64,000 nt of DNA from Sphingomonadaceae bacterium (GTDB lineage: Bacteria > Pseudomonadota > Alphaproteobacteria > Sphingomonadales > Sphingomonadaceae), in NCBI GenBank assembly GCA_947463325.1, contig CANHQT010000008.1:1-64000 (forward strand), in the 5' to 3' direction. The position numbers and the translations under genes are program-made. Under the pieces are notes generated by a model that saw nothing but the letters and a program-made list of their open reading frames with translations, was not told the origin of the DNA and ran no database searches. Each line of letters opens with the position of its first letter. Position 1 is the first letter of the stretch. Shown in pieces: positions 8,806 through 18,499 of this stretch.

Positions 8806-10755
8806 TTACGGCACCACCACATTGAACGCTGGATCAGGTGAGCGATGCTCGGCAAGCCATTGCTGGAGGGCCAATATGTCACCCGACAATGTCAGTTGCC
8901 CCGCCGCGATCAGCTGGCCCGCCTGCACCCGCCCGCCGAGCAGCCCGGCAAATGCCATGCGCGACGTGCGCACTTCCGCCGTCACCGGACCGTCATTGGG
9001 ACCAATGCGGGGAATTTCTATCATGCCCCGCCGCTCGACCGTGACCACTTCTCCGGTATCGCTGAACACAAAGCGGAAGAAGCGCGGTTCGGTGACCGGA
9101 GCTGCCGGAACAAGCCGGGTGGCCAGCGCATCGAACAGATCCTGTGTGGAAATGGCGCTGACGAAATCGGCCGATTGCGATCGGGGTGCCTGTTCCCCCT
9201 CCCTGCCGCGCAGGGTGGCAGCCGCAGCGAGATAATAGTTCCGCCACGCCCCGCTTTCCGCCTGGAAACCAATCTGTTCATAGGCGTCAGCCAGCGCAGC
9301 GCGTGCTGCTGCGTTACTGCTGTCGGCAAACACCAGATGGTTGAGCAGTTCGGCCGCCCAGCGATGATTGCCTGCACGGTGCGCGGCAAGGCCCGCCTCG
9401 AGCAAACGATCCGGCCCGCCTGCCAGCGCGACATAGCCACGCGCAGCCTCTTCCGGCGGCAGCGGGTCATAATTGGCGGGAACCCCGTCCCACCAGCCGA
9501 AGTAACGCTGGTAAACCGCCTTCGCATTGTGGTTGATCGTGCCGTAATAGCCGCGCGCCGAAGGGTCGATGCCAAGGCTCATCGCCTCGAGGATGGCGGG
9601 CAGCTCGTGCGGCGTCGCGCCGCCATTGGCCGCACCCAAGGCGCGGTCATGGATGAAACGATAAATGTCGCGCTGTCCCGCAAGATAGGTGCCGACAGTC
9701 TCGCGCCCGAAGGTCGGCCAACCGTGGGATGCCAGTGCGACTTCGGCCTCGCCGCCCCAGCGCTGCATCGCGGTATCGATCACCCGCGACCAGACCAGAG
9801 CATCGCGGATCTGCGCGCCGCGCAAAGTCAGCAGATTGTGCAGGGTTTTGGTTGCCACCTCGGTGGTGTGAAGCGCCCGCCAGCGCGGCAGGTAGAAAAG
9901 GAACTCGGCCGGCGCCTCGGTATTGGCAGCGTCCAGAAAATCGAACTCGACCCCGTCAATCGTTCGCAGCCCGCCTTCAGGGCCGACAGTCTCGGTCGGG
10001 GCGATAAATCCGATTGTCCCGCCAGCGATGCGCGGCCCGAGCCCGGTATCGACCTGGCTGTCCGCGCCGGGAGCGAGGAAACTGCCGAACATATACAGAG
10101 CGCGGCGATTCATCGCGCCGCCAGCGAGCACATTCTCGCTCACTGCCTCGCGCTCGAAGCCATGTGGCGCGACGATGCGCACCTCGCCACGCGCCACCGC
10201 CGCACGGTCAATCACGCCGCCGACGCCGCCGAAATGATCCGCATGGCTGTGGCTGTAAAGAACAGCGGTGACCGGCCGCTCGCCGAGCGTGCGATTGACC
10301 AGCGCCAGCGATGCGCGCGCCGCCTCCTCCGTGGTCAGCGGGTCAACGATGATCCAGCCGCGTTCGCCACGGATGATGGTCATCACCGCTATGTCATAGC
10401 CGCGTACCTGCCAGATGGCGCCGGGCACCACTTCGAACAGGCCATGGTTCGCGTTGCGCCGCGCCTGCCGCCAAAGCCGGGGATGCACGGACAATGGGGC
10501 GGTTTCTTCGCGCAGGAAGGCATAGGGTGTCCAATCCCACAAAATGCGCCCTTCGGCGTTGCGCACCTGCCCGTCCGGCAGCGTCGCCAGCAGACCGCGC
10601 CGTGCCGCGGCATCCTCTGCCGCCTCGCGCGCCTCGTCCACCGCAGCAGCGGCCACCGCTTCGGCATGAAGCGCCCGGGTCGAATCGCTGACCGGCTGGG
10701 CCGCAGCCGCGCCTGCGGCGAAGATCGCTGCCGTGACAGACAGAATGAAGCGCAT
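8806..10755 (-). CDS. alkyl/aryl sulfatase of the metallo-beta-lactamase fold (SdsA1/YjcS-like), secreted
   Basis: A 649-residue protein with an N-terminal signal peptide (residues 1-19, ending AAGAAAAQ). The metal-binding motif HSHADH lies at 169-174, within YSHSHADHFGG. A dimerisation region follows (about 390-520), then a C-terminal SCP2-like domain (about 540-649) that binds the alkyl chain. This order and length match SdsA1-type enzymes, which hydrolyse primary alkyl sulfates such as SDS to alcohol and sulfate. It would act in the periplasm. It is divergent from the flavodoxin-like gene, with 71 bases between. The exact substrate is uncertain; the family is clear. Confidence 0.9.
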   Translation of the reverse strand: MRFILSVTAAIFAAGAAAAQPVSDSTRALHAEAVAAAAVDEAREAAEDAAARRGLLATLPDGQVRNAEGRILWDWTPYAFLREETAPLSVHPRLWRQARRNANHGLFEVVPGAIWQVRGYDIAVMTIIRGERGWIIVDPLTTEEAARASLALVNRTLGERPVTAVLYSHSHADHFGGVGGVIDRAAVARGEVRIVAPHGFEREAVSENVLAGGAMNRRALYMFGSFLAPGADSQVDTGLGPRIAGGTIGFIAPTETVGPEGGLRTIDGVEFDFLDAANTEAPAEFLFYLPRWRALHTTEVATKTLHNLLTLRGAQIRDALVWSRVIDTAMQRWGGEAEVALASHGWPTFGRETVGTYLAGQRDIYRFIHDRALGAANGGATPHELPAILEAMSLGIDPSARGYYGTINHNAKAVYQRYFGWWDGVPANYDPLPPEEAARGYVALAGGPDRLLEAGLAAHRAGNHRWAAELLNHLVFADSSNAAARAALADAYEQIGFQAESGAWRNYYLAAAATLRGREGEQAPRSQSADFVSAISTQDLFDALATRLVPAAPVTEPRFFRFVFSDTGEVVTVERRGMIEIPRIGPNDGPVTAEVRTSRMAFAGLLGGRVQAGQLIAAGQLTLSGDILALQQWLAEHRSPDPAFNVVVP

Positions 10756-10826
10756 GGTTTTGATTCCCCCCCTCGTTTTCTGTTCGATAGCTTGCGCGCA
10801 CTACGGCCCTGGTTCAAGACCTGCGC

Positions 10827-11333
10827 ATGCGCACCTTGCTGATTGTCTGGCACAGCCGCACCGGAACAGCGGAAACACTGGCTCGGTCCGCTGCCGATGG
10901 CGCATTGTCCAGTGATGCATCCCGCGGCGGTGAAATCATGCTGCGCATGACCGACGCGGGAAGCGCCACAGCCGCAGATTTACTCGAAGCGGACGCCTAT
11001 ATTTTTGCCTGTCCCGAAAATCTGGCCAGCATGTCGGGCATGATGAAGGAAATGGTCGACCGGGCCTATTACCCCCTGCTGGGCAAGATCGAAGGGCGGC
11101 CATGGGCGCTGATTGTCGCCGCCGGCACCGATGGCGAGGGAGCCGTGCGGCAATGGCAACGCATCGCCACCGGCTGGCGACTGAGGCAAGTGGCAGAGCC
11201 GATCATCATACGCACAGGCGCAGACACGGCGGACACGATCCTTGCGGACAAACAGGTTGCGGACGCGGCACTGGCGCAAGCGCGTGATCTGGGCGCGGCC
11301 ATGGCAGAGGGCTTGGCACTCGGTCTGTTCTGA
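10827..11333 (+). CDS. flavodoxin-like / NAD(P)H-dependent oxidoreductase family protein
   Basis: A 168-residue FMN-binding flavodoxin-fold protein. The N-terminus LLIVWHSRTGTAETLA carries the phosphate-binding loop (S-R-T-G-T-A) typical of flavodoxins. YIFACPENLASMSGMMKEMVDRAYY and VAAGTDGEGAVRQ (given in parts) supply the second and third flavin-contact loops. It probably acts as an electron carrier or small flavin reductase in the cytoplasm. It stands alone between the divergent sulfatase and the M20 hydrolase, 80 bases upstream of the latter. The partner is not known. Confidence 0.85.
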   Translation: MRTLLIVWHSRTGTAETLARSAADGALSSDASRGGEIMLRMTDAGSATAADLLEADAYIFACPENLASMSGMMKEMVDRAYYPLLGKIEGRPWALIVAAGTDGEGAVRQWQRIATGWRLRQVAEPIIIRTGADTADTILADKQVADAALAQARDLGAAMAEGLALGLF

Positions 11334-11413
11334 CGGGCGGCCTGTTCTGACGGGCTTGCGCCAAGGCCTTTGCCACAGCACAGTCGTTTGGAGAGAGATA
11401 AGGGGGATTCATC

Positions 11414-12739
11414 ATGCGGTTTTTTGCGGCAAGCATCGCCAGCGCCATTACCATCGCTGCTTCGGCTCCGGCCAATGCACAGACTTTGCGCGAACAGATC
11501 AGCCGGGAAATGCCCTCGCTGATCGAATTGTATCGCGAAATGCATGCCAACCCGGAACTGTCGGGCATGGAGGTGCAATCCGCCGCACGCATGGCGCGCG
11601 AGGCGCGGGCGCTGGGGTTTGACGTGACCGAAGGGGTGGGCGGCCACGGCGTCGTCGCGGTGCTCCGCAACGGGCCCGGCCCGGTCGTGATGGTGCGTGC
11701 GGATATGGATGCCCTGCCGGTCACCGAACAGACCGGCCTCCCCTATGCCAGCCAGGTGCGGGTGCGCACAGCAGAGGGTGTCGATACCGGGGTGATGCAC
11801 GCCTGCGGGCATGACACGCACATGACCGCATGGATCGGCGCGGCACGCCTGCTGATCGCCAACCGCAGCCGCTGGTCGGGAACGCTGGTGATGATCGGCC
11901 AACCGTCGGAAGAAACCGTAACCGGTGCCGATGCGATGATGGCAGACGGGCTGTTCACCCGCTTTCCCAAGCCGACGCACGCCATCGCTTTCCATGACGC
12001 GGCCGGATTTCCGGAAGGGATGGTCGGCTACACGCCCGGTTTCGCGCTCGCCAATGTTGATACCGTTGACGTCACCGTCCGGGGGGTCGGCGGTCATGGC
12101 GCTTATCCGCAAGCCACGCGCGACACCGTCCTGCTCGGCGCGCGCATCGTCGATTCGTTGCAGGCGCTGGTCAGCCGCAACGTCGACCCGCAGGATGCAG
12201 CCGTGGTCACCGTCGGCAGTTTCCAGGCCGGCACCAAGCACAATATCATTCCTGACGAAGGCCATCTGCAGCTGACCGTGCGCAGCTATCGCGATGAAAC
12301 CCGCCGCCTGCTGCTCGATGGAATCCGCCGTGTCGCGCGCGGTGAAGCTATCGCCCACGGCGTGCCGGAAGATCGCATGCCAATCGTCGAGGTGGATGAG
12401 GAGCAGGCGGCCGACGCCACCTGGAACACACCCGACTTCACCCTGGCGATGGCAGCCGTCGCGCGCAGGCAATTCGGCGATTCGCGGGTGATGGAGGTGC
12501 CGCCATCCATGGGCGCAGAGGATTTCGGCAATTTCTGGCGGGCGGACAATTCTATCCGCACGATGATCTTCTGGGTGGGTGGAACGCCGCTAGCCGAATG
12601 GCAGGCGGCACAAGCCAACGGAACGCCCCTGCCCTCGCTGCATTCGCCCTTCTGGGCGCCGGATGCCGAAGCGGTGATCGGGACCGCCTCTGAGGCGCTG
12701 GCGGCCATGGCGATGGACATCATGAAGCCAGCCGCCTGA
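11414..12739 (+). CDS. M20-family amidohydrolase (aminoacylase/carboxypeptidase type), exported
   Basis: A 441-residue M20D-type metallohydrolase with a signal peptide (about residues 1-23, ending SAPANAQ). The two-metal catalytic region is seen in MVRADMDALPV and HACGHDTHM (about 128-136), followed by the Glu pair in GQPSEETVTGADAMM. The lid domain contains GVGGHGAYPQATRD, and the last metal ligand lies in PPSMGAEDFG. Relatives remove acyl groups from N-acyl amino acids or cleave peptides and indole-acetyl conjugates. AAGGGGG lies nine bases before the ATG. The secreted form suggests periplasmic scavenging. The substrate is unknown. Confidence 0.92.
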   Translation: MRFFAASIASAITIAASAPANAQTLREQISREMPSLIELYREMHANPELSGMEVQSAARMAREARALGFDVTEGVGGHGVVAVLRNGPGPVVMVRADMDALPVTEQTGLPYASQVRVRTAEGVDTGVMHACGHDTHMTAWIGAARLLIANRSRWSGTLVMIGQPSEETVTGADAMMADGLFTRFPKPTHAIAFHDAAGFPEGMVGYTPGFALANVDTVDVTVRGVGGHGAYPQATRDTVLLGARIVDSLQALVSRNVDPQDAAVVTVGSFQAGTKHNIIPDEGHLQLTVRSYRDETRRLLLDGIRRVARGEAIAHGVPEDRMPIVEVDEEQAADATWNTPDFTLAMAAVARRQFGDSRVMEVPPSMGAEDFGNFWRADNSIRTMIFWVGGTPLAEWQAAQANGTPLPSLHSPFWAPDAEAVIGTASEALAAMAMDIMKPAA

Positions 12740-12817
12740 CGGCACTTCGCAACATGCTTGCTCCCGCCGCTAGGCACGGCTAAGGCGCGGGCCGTTGCGC
12801 AGGCAAGGCTGCCCCGC

Positions 12818-12893
12818 AGGGGTATAGCTCAGTTGGTAGAGCATCGGTCTCCAAAACCGAGGGTCGTGGGTTCGAGTCCCTCTGCCCCTGCCA
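12818..12893 (+). tRNA. tRNA-Trp (anticodon CCA)
   Basis: A 76-nt cloverleaf with an encoded CCA end. The acceptor arm AGGGGTA pairs with TGCCCCT (one T-G pair), the D-arm contains AGCTCAGTTGGTAGAGC, the anticodon loop reads CTCCAAA, and the T-loop is TTCGAGT. Its place directly before secE-nusG is the usual bacterial arrangement. The 224 bases between it and secE hold no gene I can support. Confidence 0.98.
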
Positions 12894-13117
12894 GCCTTGC
12901 CAGCGCGACCAGCCGTCGCTAGACGGCAAAGCATACGGGACAGGTAAACCGGCGGCCGCATCCGCTCTTCGCAAAGAGGCGAGGGGAGGGGCGGGCGGAG
13001 ATTTGCCATTTTATGCCCGCGACTTTGTAAACGGGCGGCATGCCGCCCATATGGCCGCGACAGGGAGTGCGCCGGACAATCCGGCAGCAGATTCCTGCAG
13101 GCGAGAAGGAAGACGTG

Positions 13118-13315
13118 ATGGCCAAGACCACTCCGGGCGAATTTGTCCGTCAGGTGCGCGCCGAAGCGAACAAGATCGTGTGGCCAACGCCGCGCGAGAC
13201 GATGGTGACGGCGATCATGGTGCTGATCATGACGACCATCCTTGCTATCTTCTTCCTCGGCGTGGACGGCCTTTTCCGCTTCATCGTCAACTGGCTGCTG
13301 TCCTTCGCGGGTTAA
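13118..13315 (+). CDS. secE: preprotein translocase subunit SecE
   Basis: A 65-residue single-span SecE, the essential small subunit of the SecYEG protein-export channel. The cytoplasmic amphipathic helix reads GEFVRQVRAEANKIVWPTP, with the family-typical V-W-P turn, and is followed by one transmembrane helix rich in M/I/L. The start at 13118 is preceded by GAGAAGGAAG. The open frame upstream of it is not SecE-like. It lies 47 bases upstream of nusG, presumably in the same transcript. Confidence 0.97.
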   Translation: MAKTTPGEFVRQVRAEANKIVWPTPRETMVTAIMVLIMTTILAIFFLGVDGLFRFIVNWLLSFAG

Positions 13316-13362
13316 CCGCAACGGCCGGTCACGACCCAATTCCAGAAAAAGACGGGATACTC

Positions 13363-13899
13363 ATGGCGCGCTGGTACATCATCCACGCCTATTCGGGCTT
13401 CGAGAACAAGGTGAAGGAAGCGATCACCGCTGAAGCCGAGCGGCTGGGCCTGTCCCAGCTGGTCGAGGCGATCGAGGTGCCAACCGAAACGGTGACCGAA
13501 GTGAAGCGCGGCAAGAAGGTGCAGCTCGAGCGCACCTCGATGGCCGGCTACGTCCTCGCCAAGCTGACCATGACGGATGATGTCTACCACCTCATCCGCA
13601 ACACCCCGAAGGTCACCGGCTTCCTCGGCGTTGCCGGCAAGCCGCAGGCGATCCGCGAATCCGAAGCACTGCGTATGCTCAACGTCAAGGATGAGGCCGC
13701 TGCCCGTCCGAAGCAGGACATTCGCATCGATTACGACATCGGCGATCAGGTCAAGCTGCTCGACGGTCCGTTCGCCAGCTTCACCGGCATCGTCGAAGGG
13801 CTCGACTTCGAAAAGAGCCGGGTCAAGGTCGGCGTTTCCATCTTCGGCCGCGCGACCCCGGTCGATATCGAATTCGATAAGGTCCAGGTCGTCAAGTAA
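13363..13899 (+). CDS. nusG: transcription termination/antitermination factor NusG
   Basis: A 178-residue NusG. The N-terminal NGN domain begins ARWYIIHAYSGFENKVKEA, with the RNA-polymerase contact loop in the first 110 residues. The C-terminal KOW domain (about 125-178) has GDQVKLLDGPFASFTGIVE, the ring that contacts Rho or ribosomal protein S10. The ATG at 13363 matches the conserved start; the long upstream frame is spurious. About 190 bases separate it from rplK. That gap contains GC-rich repeats and an AGGAGG for rplK but no gene. Confidence 0.98.
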   Translation: MARWYIIHAYSGFENKVKEAITAEAERLGLSQLVEAIEVPTETVTEVKRGKKVQLERTSMAGYVLAKLTMTDDVYHLIRNTPKVTGFLGVAGKPQAIRESEALRMLNVKDEAAARPKQDIRIDYDIGDQVKLLDGPFASFTGIVEGLDFEKSRVKVGVSIFGRATPVDIEFDKVQVVK

Positions 13900-14090
13900 C
13901 GGGCTGGGGCCGGTCTCCGGCTTCAAACTTGCATTGTTGGCCATTTGCCGTTAGCGGCGCCGCTTCGCGGCTGGCCATGCCTGTTCCGCGAATCCCCTGC
14001 GGGAGCGCCGGATCGATCCGGAGCGTCTGTACCGCTTAACTTGAGTTCCCGAACCATTCGGGGACGACAGAGAGAAAAGGAGGCCATGTC

Positions 14091-14522
14091 GTGGCCAAGA
14101 AGATTACCGGCTATATCAAGCTGCAGGTGCCTGCGGGCGCCGCCAACCCCTCTCCGCCGATCGGCCCTGCCCTGGGTCAGCGCGGCGTGAACATCATGGA
14201 ATTCTGCAAGGCTTTCAATGCCGCCACCGGCGACATGGAAAAGAATATGCCGATTCCGACGGTCATCACCGTCTATGCCGACCGCAGCTTCTCCTTCGAG
14301 ATGAAGACCCCGCCGGCGACCTTCTTCATCAAGAAGGCTATCGGCCTCAAGTCGGGCTCGAAGGAGCCGGGCAAGACCAGCGCAGGCAAAATCAAGCGTT
14401 CGCAGCTGGCCGAAATCGCCGAAGCGAAGATGAAGGATCTGAACGCCAACTCGATCGAGCAGGCGACCAAGATCATCGAAGGCAGCGCCCGCTCGATGGG
14501 CCTCGAAGTGGTGGAGGGCTGA
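14091..14522 (+). CDS. rplK: 50S ribosomal protein L11
   Basis: A 143-residue L11, the GTPase-centre protein that binds 23S rRNA helices 43/44. It shows the conserved [34 protein letters not shown] and [11 protein letters not shown] segments and a complete C-terminal rRNA-binding domain. Translation starts at GTG 14091, seven bases after a perfect AGGAGG. An ATG at 14086 is closer to the ribosome site but out of frame. It is separated from rplA by only four bases. Confidence 0.98.
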   Translation: MAKKITGYIKLQVPAGAANPSPPIGPALGQRGVNIMEFCKAFNAATGDMEKNMPIPTVITVYADRSFSFEMKTPPATFFIKKAIGLKSGSKEPGKTSAGKIKRSQLAEIAEAKMKDLNANSIEQATKIIEGSARSMGLEVVEG

Positions 14523-14526
14523 TCCC

Positions 14527-15228
14527 ATGGCAAAGCTGACCAAGAAGGCAAAGGCCCTCGGCGCCCAGTTCGACCGTGACAAGCTCTACGGCGTCGATGA
14601 AGCCATCTCCGCGCTCAAGGGCGTCGCATCGAAGAAGATGGATGAAACCATCGAGATCGCGATGAACCTCGGCGTCGATCCGCGCCACGCTGACCAGATG
14701 GTTCGCGGCGTTGTTACTCTGCCGGCTGGCACGGGCAAGGACGTCAAGGTCGCCGTGTTCGCCCGCGGCGCCAATGCCGAAGCCGCGCTCGCTGCCGGTG
14801 CTGACAAGGTCGGCGCCGAAGACCTGCTTGACGACATGCAGGCCGGCAACCTTGATTATGGCCGCGTCATCGCGACGCCGGACATGATGGGCATCGTCGG
14901 CCGCCTCGGCAAGGTTCTCGGCCCCAAGGGCCTGATGCCGAACCCGAAGCTCGGCACCGTCACGCCGAACGTCGCCGAAGCGGTCAAGGCCGCCAAGGGC
15001 GGGCAGATCGAATTCCGCGTCGAAAAGGCGGGGATCATCCACGCCGGTCTCGGCAAGGCAAGCTTTGCCGACGCCGACATCCGTCGCAACTTCGACGCCT
15101 TTGTCGATGCGATCGTGAAGGCAAAGCCGTCGGGCGCGAAGGGCAAATATGTCCGTAAGATCAGCCTCAGCTCGACCATGGGCCCGGGCCTCAAGGTCGA
15201 TATGGCCGAAGTGACCGGCGCGGCCTGA
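14527..15228 (+). CDS. rplA: 50S ribosomal protein L1
   Basis: A 233-residue L1, of the L1 stalk that guides deacylated tRNA out of the E site. Family motifs include the nucleic-acid contact segments [20 protein letters not shown] and [15 protein letters not shown], and the [11 protein letters not shown] tail. The length is standard. In many bacteria L1 represses its own rplK-rplA operon by binding the leader; no leader structure was checked here. A strong hairpin terminator follows, and the next gene is on the other strand. Confidence 0.98.
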   Translation: MAKLTKKAKALGAQFDRDKLYGVDEAISALKGVASKKMDETIEIAMNLGVDPRHADQMVRGVVTLPAGTGKDVKVAVFARGANAEAALAAGADKVGAEDLLDDMQAGNLDYGRVIATPDMMGIVGRLGKVLGPKGLMPNPKLGTVTPNVAEAVKAAKGGQIEFRVEKAGIIHAGLGKASFADADIRRNFDAFVDAIVKAKPSGAKGKYVRKISLSSTMGPGLKVDMAEVTGAA

Positions 15229-15252
15229 TCCGCTTCGACAAGACAGAAAAGA

Positions 15253-15286
15253 AAAGGGCCGGGAGCGATCCCGGCCCTTTCCTTTT
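15253..15286. terminator. intrinsic terminator after rplA (probably bidirectional)
   Basis: A perfect 12-bp stem (AAAGGGCCGGGA with TCCCGGCCCTTT) closes a GCGA loop at 15265-15268 and is followed by CCTTTTT. Read from the other side it is followed by TTCTTTTC, so it may also end the convergent TonB-receptor transcript, whose stop is at 15303. Confidence 0.88.
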
Positions 15287-15302
15287 TGCGCCTGCGACCG
15301 CG

Positions 15303-18300
15303 TCAGAAGCGGACGTTGGCCGTCACGGTGAGTGAGCGTCCGCGCGGGTCGGCAACGCGGGGTTCCCACGAGCTGCCGGCACCGGTGTTGCTGTCATAGG
15401 TGATGGCGAAGGGCGGATCGGTATTGAACACGTTCCGGACGCCCAGCGTCATCGTGTAATTCTCGCTGACACGATAGGCGACCGACGCATTGTAGATGAT
15501 GTAATCCTCCGTCCGAACAATGTCGTTGGGCGGATTGACGGTCCCGTTCCGGACGCCCGGCAGCTGCTGGTTCTGGTAACCGTTGCGGAACAGCTGGGTG
15601 AAGGAGAAGGTGAAATCCTCATTCGACCAGCTGACAGTGGCATTATGCTTCCAGCGCAGTCCGAGATCGCCGGCGAAGGTGAACACGCCGATCTGGCTCG
15701 GGCCATAAGGCGCGCTCGGCAGGAACTTCTCGCGCTTGCGCAAGAGGTAGGTGCCATCCATCGCAAAGGTCAGGCTGCCGCCGAACAGGTCCGTGTTCGC
15801 ACGCACCGCCAGCTCAAGCCCGCGGGTACGGCGCGAACCGATGTTGGCGGTTCTCAGATCGAGCTGGGTAATGATGCCCTGCGCATTGCGAACCAGCCGC
15901 TCGGGGAAGAAGGCAGCGTTGGCCAGCAGTTGCTGCGTGGTCAGCGTGCCGATGGTGCCATCAACCGCGATCGACCAGAAATCGAGGCTCGCGCTGAACC
16001 GGCGCGAAGGCTCGAACACCACACCCACACTGAACTGCTCGGCCTCTTCCGGCCCCAGATTGACGTTCCCGCCCGAAAGGGTTTCGGGGAAGATCGCTTC
16101 GCAGCCCGGGATGCCCGGATTGACCGTGCCCTGCGGGCAGCGGGTGGGATCGACCAGATTGTTACCCGGGTTGGGCGAAACGGTGGTGCCGTTGAAAATC
16201 TGGTTGAAGGTCGGCACGCGGAAACCGGTGTTATAGGACCCGCGGAAACGCAGCCATTCGATCGGGGTGAACAATGCCGACACCTTCGGGTTCACAGTAG
16301 AACCGAAGCCCGAATATTCGTCGATGCGCGCCGCCACGGTCACGTCGAGGAAGTCGAACACAGGCAGCAGCACTTCGCCATAGGCCGCCCAGACGTCGCG
16401 GTTCCTCGGGGTGAGCGCGTTGATATTGTCAAACGGCGCGTTGAAAATGTCCGGCTGGCCGGTGACAGCCGCGGGTGAACCGTTGAAGCTGTATGTTTCG
16501 CGGCGATAGTCCATGCCGAGCGCGACCTGGATGGTGCCGCCCGGTAGTTGGAACAACCCGCCAGAAATCGACGCGTCGAACTGCTGCACCTCATACTGGC
16601 CACCGAACAGGATCGTGCCTTCGGCCGAGACAGCGCGCAGCCCGTCAAGCGCAGCCTGCGACTGCGCAACCGAGAAGGGATTGAGGATGCCGCTGTTGAG
16701 CAGGCCGACAATCCCGGGAGCGGTCGCACCCGGCGCGATCGGCGCGCGCGGATCGATGCCGCCGGATACCGCGCCTGCCACACCCGATGCCGCAGCGGCC
16801 GCTGCGCTCGGGAAAATGCCCCGGAAATGATAGCCTGTGCCGAGCACGGAGCTCGATTCGCTCTTCGCATAAGAAGCGCCGGCGCGATAATCCCAGCCAT
16901 CCCACAGCGGACCATCGACACCGAGCGCGGCGCGGAAGGTCTCCGTGTTGGTTTCAAATTCGCGCGGACCGCAAACGATACAGCGCCAGCGATAGGCGAT
17001 GGGCCTGCCATAGTTTGGCACAATCGCGGGGAATTGCGCGGCAATGGCATTGAACACAGCATTATAGGTCGCAGCCGTTGTGGCGTTGAGCGGATAGGCC
17101 AGCGGCAGCGTCGTGTTGTTCGCCGAATATTGGTTGTTCGAGAAACGCTTGCTGCTGTCCGCCTGAGAGCCGGTAACCTCGGCATAAATCTCATGCTCGC
17201 CGAGCCGCACCGTCGCACGCGCATAATAGGTCAGCGTGTTGATCGGCTGCTGGAGAGTCGCGACGCGGCCGGTGTCCCAGGCACAGGCAAAAGCGGCCGA
17301 AGGAACAGCCCACAGCTGTTCGTTATAGGCCATGCCGCCATCAACAGAATTGCATCCCGCTCCGCCGGGCAGATCGAGCGGGTTGACGCCGCCCGTTGCC
17401 AGCGTCGTTGTGCCCGGGAAGACGAGACCCGGCAGCACAGTCCCGCCAGTCGTGCCGCCGAGCAGCGTGCCGGTCGGCGAGAAGATGCTGTTGGGGTTGA
17501 TCGGGAAGGCGGTGGCGATCGGCGTGCCGCGGGTGTCGATGGAAAGACCGCGGTCGGGCTGGTTGCCGTTGACGAAGTCACGCTGGTCACCGCGCAGCAC
17601 ATTGGCCCAGCGATAGGCGACCGCGCCCATGATGTTGAACCCGTCCTCGGCAAGGTCGCCATAGCCGGCGATGCCCGACAGACGATAGATTTCCGATCCG
17701 CCGGCTTCGGTAATGTCGGTGAACCCTTCGACCCCGATGCCTTCATAATCGGTGCGGGTGATATAGTTGATCACCCCGCCGATCGCGTCCGTGCCATAGA
17801 TGGCCGATGCACCATCCTTCAGCACTTCGATCCGCTCGATCGCGCTGAACGGGATCTGGTTCACGTCAACAGCCGACCCTTGCAGGCCGTGGGCGGCGAC
17901 GCGGCGGCCATTGAGCAGGACCAGCGTCGAGGCAGACCCTTGTCCGCGAAGGTTGGCAGCGCTGAGGCCGTTGGTGCCGCGCTGCGCGCCGCTGGTCACG
18001 TCCGAGTTGGAGGCGAGATTGTCCGCGCCATTGCCGTTGGTCGAGAGGAAGGAGATGAACTGTTCCGGGCTGGAGATGCCCTCACGCGACAATTCTTCGG
18101 TGGTGACGATTTGCAGCGGCAGCGCGCTGTCATTGGGGTCGCGGCGGATGCGGCTGCCCGTCACCAAAATGTCGCGGCTGTCGGCATTGTCCTCGTCAGC
18201 GGCAGTCGGCGGCAGCGTCGCAGGGGCATCCTGCGCCAATGCGACGGCAGGGAGACCAGCGCTGGCGATCATCGCCACGCCTGCGAGCAGGCAAACGCGG

Positions 18301-18320
18301 GTTGAAACAGACAGATGCAT
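15303..18320 (-). CDS. TonB-dependent outer-membrane receptor
   Basis: A 1005-residue outer-membrane receptor. The signal peptide ends near residue 30 (AVALAQDAP). The TonB-box-like RDILVTGSRIRR and the plug domain follow, with GSASTLVLLNGRR, IERIEVLKDGASAIYG and DAIGGVINYITR. A beta-barrel of more than 700 residues ends with the terminal aromatic motif (TVTANVRF). Such receptors import siderophores, oligosaccharides or other large solutes using TonB energy; the substrate cannot be read. The start at ATG 18320 follows a purine-rich AAAGGGGG. The gene sits in reverse orientation between rplA and rplJ, which interrupts a normally continuous ribosomal block. Confidence 0.94.
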   Translation of the reverse strand: MHLSVSTRVCLLAGVAMIASAGLPAVALAQDAPATLPPTAADEDNADSRDILVTGSRIRRDPNDSALPLQIVTTEELSREGISSPEQFISFLSTNGNGADNLASNSDVTSGAQRGTNGLSAANLRGQGSASTLVLLNGRRVAAHGLQGSAVDVNQIPFSAIERIEVLKDGASAIYGTDAIGGVINYITRTDYEGIGVEGFTDITEAGGSEIYRLSGIAGYGDLAEDGFNIMGAVAYRWANVLRGDQRDFVNGNQPDRGLSIDTRGTPIATAFPINPNSIFSPTGTLLGGTTGGTVLPGLVFPGTTTLATGGVNPLDLPGGAGCNSVDGGMAYNEQLWAVPSAAFACAWDTGRVATLQQPINTLTYYARATVRLGEHEIYAEVTGSQADSSKRFSNNQYSANNTTLPLAYPLNATTAATYNAVFNAIAAQFPAIVPNYGRPIAYRWRCIVCGPREFETNTETFRAALGVDGPLWDGWDYRAGASYAKSESSSVLGTGYHFRGIFPSAAAAAASGVAGAVSGGIDPRAPIAPGATAPGIVGLLNSGILNPFSVAQSQAALDGLRAVSAEGTILFGGQYEVQQFDASISGGLFQLPGGTIQVALGMDYRRETYSFNGSPAAVTGQPDIFNAPFDNINALTPRNRDVWAAYGEVLLPVFDFLDVTVAARIDEYSGFGSTVNPKVSALFTPIEWLRFRGSYNTGFRVPTFNQIFNGTTVSPNPGNNLVDPTRCPQGTVNPGIPGCEAIFPETLSGGNVNLGPEEAEQFSVGVVFEPSRRFSASLDFWSIAVDGTIGTLTTQQLLANAAFFPERLVRNAQGIITQLDLRTANIGSRRTRGLELAVRANTDLFGGSLTFAMDGTYLLRKREKFLPSAPYGPSQIGVFTFAGDLGLRWKHNATVSWSNEDFTFSFTQLFRNGYQNQQLPGVRNGTVNPPNDIVRTEDYIIYNASVAYRVSENYTMTLGVRNVFNTDPPFAITYDSNTGAGSSWEPRVADPRGRSLTVTANVRF

Positions 18321-18460
18321 CGATAATCCCCCTTTATTCACTTTCCGCCCTTTGGGTCGGTCGCGGCGCAATAAACGACAAATAGCTGAACTTGGAAAGC
18401 TGAAAGTGATGTCGCCGAAAAAGCCACCGGCCATTCGCCGGCCACCCGAAACCGGCGCAT

Positions 18461-18490
18461 TTGCTTGACTCCTCCGCAATTTCCTCTAAT
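18461..18490 (+). promoter_or_regulatory. candidate promoter upstream of rplJ
   Basis: TTGCTT (18461-18466) and TCTAAT (18485-18490) give sigma-70-like elements with an 18-base spacer. An overlapping TTGACT is also present at 18465-18470. It lies 270 bases before rplJ, which leaves room for a regulatory leader. This is pattern-based and unproven. Confidence 0.35.
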
Positions 18491-18499
18491 CGCCGCGCC

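Noticed and set aside
8845-10842. Open frame of over 600 codons antisense to the alkylsulfatase
   Set aside because: Product is Arg/His/Pro-rich with no motif; the minus-strand gene has a clear metal-binding motif and signal peptide.
16548-18305. Open frame antisense to the TonB receptor
   Set aside because: Same reasoning: shadow of a strongly supported gene, no recognisable domain.
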